Assembly: GCA_013152695.1 (NCBI GenBank)
Contig: JAADFV010000449.1
Location: 1 to 12,173 of the forward strand
Source: Chloroflexota bacterium
Lineage (GTDB): Bacteria; Chloroflexota; Anaerolineae; J102
Direction: 5' to 3'
Length of the DNA stretch: 12,173 bases
In this document: positions 7,557 to 12,173 of the stretch, piece after piece
Layout of the letters: every line of letters begins with the position of its first letter
How positions within the stretch are numbered: position 1 is the stretch's first letter
The notes under the pieces: model-generated
Database searches by the model: none
Told to the model about the DNA's origin: nothing
What the model saw: only the letters and a program-made list of their open reading frames with translations
Position numbers and translations under genes: made by a program

Positions 7557-8390
7557 ATGCCTCAGGTTGTTGGTGTTCAATTTCAACCTGTTACGAAAAT
7601 ATATCATTTTGATCCTCGTCAGTTTACCGATCTGCTACCTGGCGAATGGGTAGTGGTTGATACTGCCCGTGGCTATGAGATTGTGCAGGTGGTTGTTCCT
7701 CCCAAGGAGATCGACGAGGATGAGATCAATGGTCAGCTCAAGCCTGTCATTCGCCGCGCCACCTCACGAGACTTGTCCCAAAAAGCTTATTGGTCCTCTC
7801 AGGAAGAGGTAGCTCTGAATGTGTGTAAACGCAAGGCACGCGAGCACAACCTTTCGATGAAGGTGGTTCGCTGCACCTACAGCTTCAACGGCCGCCAGCT
7901 TCTAGTTGAATTTCTTTCTGATAAGCGAATCGACTTTCGCGCCTTGGTCAAAGATCTCGCCCATCACTTTAGTACCCGTATCGAGATGCGACAGATCGGT
8001 GTTCGTGATCAAGCCAAACAGATCGGCGGATTTGGGAAATGTGGGCGCATGCTTTGCTGTAGCGCATTTTTACGAGAATTTCATTCTGTTTCCATCAGAA
8101 TGGCAAAAAATCAAAACCTACCTTTAAATCCTACAGATATTTCCGGGTCTTGTGGAAGATTATTGTGTAGTTTGGCTTATGAGGATGATCTTTATACCGA
8201 GATGCGAAAGCGTTTACCCAAGCGCGGGCAGCGTGTGGAGACAGCCGAAGGCATGGGCCGTGTCTTACACTTGAATATCTTGCTCGAGAAAGCCATCGTC
8301 GAATTAGATGGTGGCTCTCGCGTCGAACTCGCTGCAGCCGACCTGAATATTCCCGGTCAGGCGGAAGGACATTTTGGCAGTAAGCGCTAA
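7557..8390 (+). CDS. ricT: PSP1-domain protein, RicT (YaaT) family
   Basis: The 277-residue protein matches the RicT/YaaT family over its full length. It opens with VVGVQFQPVTKIYHFDP and has a mid section VALNVCKRKAREHNLSMKVV. Its core is GGFGKCGRMLCCSAFL (157-172) and ISGSCGRLLCSLAYE (195-209), and it ends with a beta-rich tail (RGQRVETAEGMGRVLHLNIL). The five cysteines (162, 167, 168, 199, 204) have the family spacing. In Bacillus subtilis RicT belongs to the RicA-RicF-RicT complex, which carries iron-sulfur clusters and helps RNase Y mature certain mRNAs, affecting sporulation, competence and biofilm. Whether that role holds here is inference, since no RicA or RicF gene is in the window. 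It lies 64 bp after holB, a gene order common in many bacteria. The start has a purine-rich AAGAGAAAG upstream. Confidence 0.9.
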   Translation: MPQVVGVQFQPVTKIYHFDPRQFTDLLPGEWVVVDTARGYEIVQVVVPPKEIDEDEINGQLKPVIRRATSRDLSQKAYWSSQEEVALNVCKRKAREHNLSMKVVRCTYSFNGRQLLVEFLSDKRIDFRALVKDLAHHFSTRIEMRQIGVRDQAKQIGGFGKCGRMLCCSAFLREFHSVSIRMAKNQNLPLNPTDISGSCGRLLCSLAYEDDLYTEMRKRLPKRGQRVETAEGMGRVLHLNILLEKAIVELDGGSRVELAAADLNIPGQAEGHFGSKR

Positions 8391-8422
8391 TGTCGGTGAT
8401 TGTGGCTCAAATGATGGCCTGC

Positions 8423-8431
8423 TGCTATAAT
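8423..8431 (+). promoter_or_regulatory. Extended -10 promoter of fbaB
   Basis: TGCTATAAT is a perfect extended -10 element (TGn followed by TATAAT at 8426-8431). No convincing -35 lies 16-18 bp upstream, which is typical of extended -10 promoters. The predicted start is near 8438, giving a 5' leader of about 58 nt before the ATG at 8496. Confidence 0.65.
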
Positions 8432-8438
8432 TATTTTG

Positions 8439-8454
8439 AATCCAATATTGGATT
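8439..8454. promoter_or_regulatory. Perfect 16-bp palindrome at the fbaB transcription start (probable operator)
   Basis: AATCCAATATTGGATT is a perfect palindrome with no spacer, beginning at about +1 relative to the extended -10 box at 8423-8431. A dyad in this position is the classic place for a repressor that blocks open-complex formation or promoter escape. The repressor is unknown. The hairpin it could form in RNA is AT-rich and lacks a loop, so a DNA-binding site is the better reading. Confidence 0.55.
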
Positions 8455-8480
8455 TTGTCCCTTCCAAACAAATCATTCTC

Positions 8481-8488
8481 AAGAGGAG
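8481..8488 (+). promoter_or_regulatory. Ribosome binding site that fixes the fbaB start at ATG 8496
   Basis: AAGAGGAG lies 7 nt before ATG 8496. The frame is open from a TTG at 8436, but that codon overlaps the predicted transcription start, and the extra 20 residues have no family counterpart. Confidence 0.75.
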
Positions 8489-8495
8489 CTTTTAT

Positions 8496-9548
8496 ATGAA
8501 AACCAACATTCTCGAATTGCTCGGTGATGAGGCAGCGTATCTGTTGGACCATACCTGCCAGGGTATTCCCAAAGAAATGATTCATGTGCCCGGCCCAGAT
8601 TACATTGATCGTGTCTTCTCACAAAATGATCGATCACCGGTTGTGCTGCGTAATATGCAGACGATTCTTGGTCATGGTCGTTTGGGGGGCACGGGCTACG
8701 TCTCCATCTTGCCTGTCGATCAGGGCATCGAGCACTCGGCGGCTGCATCCTTTGCCCCTAATCCCATTTATTTCGATCCGGAAAACATCGTCAAACTGGC
8801 TATCGAAGGTGGCTGTAATGCTGTTGCTTCGACCCTGGGGGTGTTGGGAGCTGTCTCGCGCAAGTATGCCCACAAGATACCCTTCCTCGTCAAGATCAAC
8901 CATAACGAACTTCTCACCTACCCCGCCATCCATGATCAGACTCTCTTTGCCAGCGTGCAGCAGGCATTCGATTTGGGTGCCGTAGCCGTGGGCGCTACCA
9001 TTTATTTCGGTTCACAGGAATCTCGCCGACAGATTATGGAAGTCAGTGAGGCGTTCGCGTTTGCGCATGAGTTGGGTTTGGTAACCGTACTCTGGGCTTA
9101 CCTTCGCAACTCAGCTTTCAAAAAAGATGGTAAAGATTATCATGTTTCTGCCGATTTGACGGGGCAGGCCAATCACTTGGGCGTGACCATTGAAGCAGAC
9201 ATCATCAAACAAAAACAGGCAGAAAACAACGGTGGCTACACAGCCATCGGCTTTGGTCGCACCAATCCTCTGGTTTACTCCAAGCTCACATCCGACCATC
9301 CCATTGATCTCACTCGCTGGCAGGTTGCCAATTGTTACATGGGCCGCATCGGCATGATCAATTCTGGCGGCGCATCGGGTGAGAATGACCTTGCCCAGGC
9401 CGTACGCACCGCCGTAATCAACAAACGTGCCGGTGGTATGGGGCTCATCTCTGGCCGCAAGGCATTTCAGAAGCCTATGGCAGAGGGTGTCAAGCTGCTA
9501 CATGCTGTTCAGGACGTTTTTCTTGATGATTCGATCACAATCGCGTAA
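8496..9548 (+). CDS. fbaB: Class I fructose-bisphosphate aldolase, FbaB (DhnA) type
   Basis: The 350-residue protein has the same length as E. coli FbaB as I recall it and resembles it along its whole length. Matching stretches include [37 protein letters not shown] (70-86), [36 protein letters not shown] (161-180), [40 protein letters not shown] (236-247) and [20 protein letters not shown]. The Lys of the IIKQK segment (Lys238) is the probable Schiff-base residue. The enzyme reversibly cleaves fructose 1,6-bisphosphate into dihydroxyacetone phosphate and glyceraldehyde 3-phosphate in glycolysis and gluconeogenesis, without a metal ion. It is likely monocistronic, with its own extended -10 promoter, a palindrome at the start site, and a strong terminator after it, facing the dtxR-family gene. 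Confidence 0.95.
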   Translation: MKTNILELLGDEAAYLLDHTCQGIPKEMIHVPGPDYIDRVFSQNDRSPVVLRNMQTILGHGRLGGTGYVSILPVDQGIEHSAAASFAPNPIYFDPENIVKLAIEGGCNAVASTLGVLGAVSRKYAHKIPFLVKINHNELLTYPAIHDQTLFASVQQAFDLGAVAVGATIYFGSQESRRQIMEVSEAFAFAHELGLVTVLWAYLRNSAFKKDGKDYHVSADLTGQANHLGVTIEADIIKQKQAENNGGYTAIGFGRTNPLVYSKLTSDHPIDLTRWQVANCYMGRIGMINSGGASGENDLAQAVRTAVINKRAGGMGLISGRKAFQKPMAEGVKLLHAVQDVFLDDSITIA

Positions 9549-9571
9549 TTGCTGTTTTTGCTGAATATACG

Positions 9572-9606
9572 AAAAGCCGCTGCTCAGGCCTGAGTAGCGG
9601 CTTTTT
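9572..9606. terminator. Bidirectional intrinsic terminator between convergent fbaB and dtxR-family genes
   Basis: The stem is GCCGCT (9576-9581) plus CTCAGG (9583-9588) pairing with CCTGAG (9589-9594) and AGCGGC (9596-9601), with a single G/T mismatch and almost no loop. It is flanked by AAAA on the left and TTTTT on the right, so it can end transcription from both sides. It starts 23 bp after the fbaB stop and ends 29 bp before the stop of the minus-strand gene. Confidence 0.93.
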
Positions 9607-9635
9607 ACTGCGGGGACAAAGTGGATTGTGCGGGT

Positions 9636-10286
9636 TTAGCGAATGTCTTTGACAAAGATATATTCCGCCATTGTTCTGTCTACGGTCACAGAGTCTTCAC
9701 CAAGTGCCAGTACTAGTTTTTCGGAACACTTTTCATTGACAATGATTGGCGTAGCCGGATAGAGCCCTAAATGCCCAAGATAACGCAACAATTCGGGGTC
9801 ATGGTCGCTGACCTCGGCAATGACGGCGGTTTGTCCTACAGATAAATCGCTGAGATGTGCCTGCCAGGTCTGCGTAAGTGTGCCCTCGCGAGTGGGGATG
9901 GGAGCACCATGGGGATCGATGGTGGGGAAGCCCAGAGCCCGATCCATCCGTTCCTCCAGGTCTTCGGATAGTACATGTTCCCATTTGTCCGCTTCCTCGT
10001 GTACTCGATCCCAGGGGACCCCCAGGGCTTCTGCAAGATAGAGCTCGATCAAACGATGATGGCGGATGACTTCCAGGGCAATTTTCTCACCGGCACTGGT
10101 CAGGCGTACGCCCTGGTATTTTTCATACTGAACCAGACTCAATTGCGCCAGTTTTTTGATCATGCCGGTGACCGAGGCCGGCGCAACTCCCATGCGTTCT
10201 GCCAGGACGGTGGTTGCCACCTTTCCCTGAGTGCGCTGGATTTCAAAAATGGTCTTCAGATAATCTTCGACAGCTTGCGTTTGCAT
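9636..10286 (-). CDS. DtxR/MntR-family metal-dependent transcriptional repressor
   Basis: The 216-residue protein has the three DtxR-family parts. They are a winged helix (residues 1-65, VAPASVTGMIKKLAQLSLVQYEKYQGVRLTSAG), a dimerisation/metal domain (66-140, IRHHRLIELYLAEALG, DKWEHVLSEDLEERM, HGAPIP) and a C-terminal SH3/FeoA-like domain (about 145-216). Aligned by eye, metal ligands include Asp8, His77, Glu81, Asp100, Glu103 and His104. Asp8 and Asp100 replace the Met10 and Cys102 of iron-sensing DtxR, which makes the set closer to manganese-sensing MntR (Asp8, Glu99), although MntR's Glu11 is Lys11 here. When loaded with metal, such proteins repress metal-uptake genes. The ATG has no strong Shine-Dalgarno sequence. 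The gene has its own promoter with a DtxR-type box over the start site; no transporter target lies in the window. Confidence 0.92.
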   Translation of the reverse strand: MQTQAVEDYLKTIFEIQRTQGKVATTVLAERMGVAPASVTGMIKKLAQLSLVQYEKYQGVRLTSAGEKIALEVIRHHRLIELYLAEALGVPWDRVHEEADKWEHVLSEDLEERMDRALGFPTIDPHGAPIPTREGTLTQTWQAHLSDLSVGQTAVIAEVSDHDPELLRYLGHLGLYPATPIIVNEKCSEKLVLALGEDSVTVDRTMAEYIFVKDIR

Positions 10287-10320
10287 GGGATGAAGTACAG
10301 AGTTTGGAATCAGGCTTTCT

Positions 10321-10336
10321 TTTAGGCTCGCCTAAA
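10321..10336. promoter_or_regulatory. DtxR/MntR-type operator (autoregulatory box)
   Basis: TTTAGGCTCGCCTAAA consists of perfect 7-bp arms TTTAGGC and GCCTAAA around a 2-bp centre. It has the TTAGG...CCTAA form of boxes bound by DtxR-family repressors. It lies directly downstream of the minus-strand -10 hexamer and covers the predicted start (near 10333) of the adjacent dtxR-family gene, so the regulator probably represses itself when metal-loaded. Confidence 0.82.
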
Positions 10337-10339
10337 CAT

Positions 10340-10368
10340 ACTATAATGGCATTTGCCTTCCCTGTCAA
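10340..10368 (-). promoter_or_regulatory. Sigma70-type promoter of the dtxR-family gene
   Basis: On the minus strand TTGACA (10363-10368) is a perfect -35 hexamer, followed after exactly 17 bp by TATAGT (10340-10345) as -10. The predicted start is near 10333, inside the operator palindrome, giving a leader of about 47 nt. Confidence 0.82.
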
Positions 10369-10397
10369 CCTGTATAGTCTACCGGCCCGTGCATTCT

Positions 10398-10424
10398 TTG
10401 AGATTCCCATGGTTTCGGTATAAT
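10398..10424 (+). promoter_or_regulatory. Probable promoter of the polyprenyl glycosylphosphotransferase gene
   Basis: TATAAT at 10419-10424 is a perfect -10 hexamer. TTGAGA at 10398-10403 gives a short 15-bp spacer; reading TTTGAG at 10397-10402 gives 16 bp. The two divergent promoters have their -35 regions about 30 bp apart and could influence each other. Confidence 0.6.
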
Positions 10425-10430
10425 ATCCAT

Positions 10431-10563
10431 CTGTTGTATTCTTTCAAGCATACGAGAGTGTGCTGAATATTGTATGCCATTGAATGATGCAACTGCTGTG
10501 TAAAAACGGGGTTAGCGCTGTGGCTGCATGCAGTCAAGCAATTGAAATCCCCGGAGGAATCCT
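10431..10563 (+). other. Leader of about 130 nt before the glycosylphosphotransferase gene, with possible RNA stems
   Basis: No gene is apparent here. Possible stems are GCATAC (10448-10453) with GTATGC (10472-10477), the 10-bp palindrome CTGCATGCAG (10524-10533), and CGGGG (10507-10511) facing CCCCG just before the ribosome binding site GGAGGA (10553-10558). The sequence does not match a riboswitch class I can recognise, including the c-di-GMP classes often found near polysaccharide genes. Confidence 0.35.
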
Positions 10564-11982
10564 ATGTTTCGTCGCGAAGAAGATGCAAATTATGTCATAT
10601 ATGCTTTTGTAAGTGATCTGGTTTTAACAGTTTTGGCGCTGTATGTGGCATATCAGGCTCGTATTCATTTGCCCTATGGGGTGGATTTAACCGCCAAAGA
10701 TATTCATTTTGTACCTGTTTTGTATGTAACCGTTGCTGCCATTTGGACGTTAGTGTTTTTCTTATTCAATGTCTACGATACCCGTCACACCTTGCGCGCC
10801 GTTGATGAACTGCAAATACTGTTACTTTCCATAAGCATCGGCGCTTTCGTATTTGCCGGCGCCCTCTATCTGAGCTATCGTGATTTACCGCGCCTCATGT
10901 TCATATACTTCTTTCTTTGTGATTTGGGCTTTCTCATCGGTTATCGTTGGGTGATGCGGATGGCCTTACGCTGGGCGGGAGCGCGCCAATTGAGTGTGCG
11001 TCGTATTCTCGTCATTGGCGCCGGACGTGTGGGGCAGACGGTGGCCAAACGCATTCAGGAGGAAGCGTGGACTGGGCTGGAATTAGTGGGCTATGTGGAT
11101 GATGCTCCCGAGAAGATTGGAAAAGTTTTGCAGGGGGGGCGAGTTTTGGGGCCTTTGCCCAGCGCCCTTCAGGTAGTGGATCGCTATCAGGTCGACGAGG
11201 TTATCTTTGCTTTACCTCTGCATGCTCACGAGACCTTGCGCCGGCTCGTTATTTCTTTGCAAGAACATCCTGTTCGGGTGCGGGTGGTCCCTGATGTACT
11301 CGACCTGGCTTTCTTCCGGGCCAGTATGGATGATTGGGATGGCATTCCCCTCATCGGTTTGCGAGATCCCGCCATCCATGGTGTCAACCGCCTCATCAAA
11401 CGTATTTTTGATCTGATCGTAGCTTCCATATCCGTTCTTATATCCTGGCCAGTCATGGTGATCGTCGCCATTGCCATCAAACTCGATTCTCCCGGTCCCG
11501 TCATTTTACGGCAGGAGCGCGTTGGCGAAAATGGGCGCCTTTTTCATGTGTATAAATTCCGTTCCATGGTCGACAACGCCGATAAGTTGCTGGAGAAAGT
11601 CGTTCAGGAAACCGAGGATGGACAAATCATCCATAAACGTCGGGATGATCCGCGCATTACTCGTGTAGGTCGGTTTATCCGGCGCACCAGTCTTGATGAA
11701 TTACCCCAGCTCTTTAATGTGCTCAAGGGCGAAATGAGCATGGTCGGGCCCCGGCCAGAACTTCCTTTCATTGTTGCCCGTTACGAAGCCTGGCAACACA
11801 AACGCTTTGCCGTGCCGCCTGGTATCACCGGCTGGTGGCAGATCAGTGGTCGTAGCGATAAGCCGATGCATTTGCACACTGAGGATGATTTGTATTACAT
11901 CAGTCACTATTCGCCGTTGCTCGATCTGCAAATCCTGTGGCGAACCATAGGTGTTGTACTCAAAGGCAAAGGGGCTTATTAG
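10564..11982 (+). CDS. Undecaprenyl-phosphate sugar-1-phosphate transferase (polyprenyl glycosylphosphotransferase, WbaP/WcaJ-like)
   Basis: The 472-residue protein has the standard layout. Four or five N-terminal membrane segments (residues 10-135) are followed by a cytosolic Rossmann-like domain (RRILVIGAGRVGQTVAKRI, 146-164). A further membrane hairpin (KRIFDLIVASISVLISWPVM, 279-298) opens the catalytic Bac_transf domain. Catalytic marks are KLDSPGPVILRQERVG, VYKFRSM (329-335), DDPRITRVGRFIRRTSLDEL (361-380), PQLFNVLKGEMSMVGPRPE (381-399) and PPGITGWWQISGR (418-430). The enzyme transfers a sugar phosphate (glucose, galactose or similar) from an NDP-sugar to undecaprenyl phosphate, the first committed step of exopolysaccharide, capsule or O-unit assembly at the inner membrane face. 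The sugar is not readable from sequence. GGAGGA lies 5 nt before the ATG. It could supply the lipid-linked sugar used by the glycosyltransferases elsewhere in the window. Confidence 0.95.
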   Translation: MFRREEDANYVIYAFVSDLVLTVLALYVAYQARIHLPYGVDLTAKDIHFVPVLYVTVAAIWTLVFFLFNVYDTRHTLRAVDELQILLLSISIGAFVFAGALYLSYRDLPRLMFIYFFLCDLGFLIGYRWVMRMALRWAGARQLSVRRILVIGAGRVGQTVAKRIQEEAWTGLELVGYVDDAPEKIGKVLQGGRVLGPLPSALQVVDRYQVDEVIFALPLHAHETLRRLVISLQEHPVRVRVVPDVLDLAFFRASMDDWDGIPLIGLRDPAIHGVNRLIKRIFDLIVASISVLISWPVMVIVAIAIKLDSPGPVILRQERVGENGRLFHVYKFRSMVDNADKLLEKVVQETEDGQIIHKRRDDPRITRVGRFIRRTSLDELPQLFNVLKGEMSMVGPRPELPFIVARYEAWQHKRFAVPPGITGWWQISGRSDKPMHLHTEDDLYYISHYSPLLDLQILWRTIGVVLKGKGAY

Positions 11983-12173
11983 CATCTAGCTCATCCGTAT
12001 TTAGCCCCTTGCGCTGGAAATTATCGTTGGAAGGGGGAGCAGGAGGAAGGAAGCAAGGAGCAGGGAGTAAGAAGCAGGGAGTAAGCAGCAGGGAGTAAGC
12101 AGCAGGGTTTGCTCGCTGGCGTGGGGAGGGATACGGGAGACGGAAGACAGAAGAGTGTGGTGAGGGGATATTG
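11983..12173. other. Non-coding, strongly purine-rich region after the glycosylphosphotransferase gene
   Basis: From about 12030 to the window end the plus strand is almost all G and A, with few pyrimidines. I see no open frame with family resemblance. An 8-bp inverted repeat, AAGGGGCT (11969-11976) and AGCCCCTT (12003-12010), spans the preceding stop codon but has a 26-nt loop and no T-run, so it is a poor terminator. Confidence 0.6.
12060..12107. repeat. 14-bp tandem repeat, about 3.4 copies
   Basis: The unit GCAGGGAGTAAGCA occurs at 12060-12073 (one change, ...AAGAA), 12074-12087 and 12088-12101, then breaks off after GCAGGG at 12102-12107. Less regular relatives of the unit (GGAGCAGGAGGAAGGAAGCAAGGA) lie just upstream. 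Four GGG runs recur at exact 14-bp intervals. It is probably a slippage-derived intergenic purine repeat. Confidence 0.85.

Noticed and set aside
8436..8495. Longer N-terminus for fbaB starting at TTG 8436
   Set aside because: It overlaps the predicted transcription start and the operator palindrome; ATG 8496 has AAGAGGAG in place and gives a protein of the family's usual length.
11969..12010. Inverted repeat AAGGGGCT/AGCCCCTT as terminator of the glycosylphosphotransferase gene
   Set aside because: Its 26-nt loop includes the stop codon and no T-run follows; probably chance.
12060..12107. CRISPR-like array
   Set aside because: Units are contiguous 14-bp repeats without spacers and no cas gene is present.

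Overview
The window (12.2 kb, moderate GC) looks like chromosomal DNA of a free-living bacterium, most likely a member of Chloroflexota (Anaerolineae-like). That placement is an inference from the holB-ricT pair, the domain mix and the purine-rich intergenic repeat; no rRNA or other phylogenetic marker is present to settle it. I see no tRNA, rRNA, CRISPR array, insertion sequence or phage gene.

Layout. (1) Positions 1-3048, minus strand: a tightly packed surface-polysaccharide operon. In transcription order it encodes a left-handed beta-helix acyltransferase, an O-antigen ligase/polymerase-like membrane protein and a GT4 glycosyltransferase cut by the window edge. Both junctions are 4-bp ATGA overlaps. 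(2) Positions 3049-3218: divergent intergenic region. (3) Positions 3219-8390, plus strand: five closely spaced genes. They encode a PII-like/CBS fusion regulator, an ArsB/NhaD-type permease translationally coupled to it (4-bp overlap), a GT4 glycosyltransferase, DNA polymerase III delta' (holB) and the PSP1-domain protein RicT. A TTGACA hexamer and a perfect dyad lie between holB and ricT. (4) Positions 8391-9606: an FbaB-type class I fructose-bisphosphate aldolase with its own extended -10 promoter, a perfect 16-bp palindrome at the predicted transcription start, and a bidirectional terminator. (5) Positions 9636-10368, minus strand: a DtxR/MntR-family metalloregulator whose sigma70-like promoter carries a DtxR-type box over the predicted start site, implying autoregulation. 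(6) Positions 10398-11982, plus strand: a polyprenyl glycosylphosphotransferase with its own promoter and a leader of about 130 nt. (7) Positions 11983-12173: non-coding, purine-rich, with a 14-bp tandem repeat.

How the genes fit together. The left operon, the internal GT4 and the right-hand glycosylphosphotransferase are the kinds of enzymes that initiate, extend, decorate and polymerise or ligate undecaprenyl-linked cell-surface glycans. They are split into three transcription units around housekeeping genes (replication clamp loader, RNA maturation/PSP1, glycolysis). The most interesting pieces are the PII-like-CBS/permease module, which looks like a nucleotide-sensing regulator dedicated to one transporter, and two well-formed operator palindromes placed on promoters (fbaB and dtxR).
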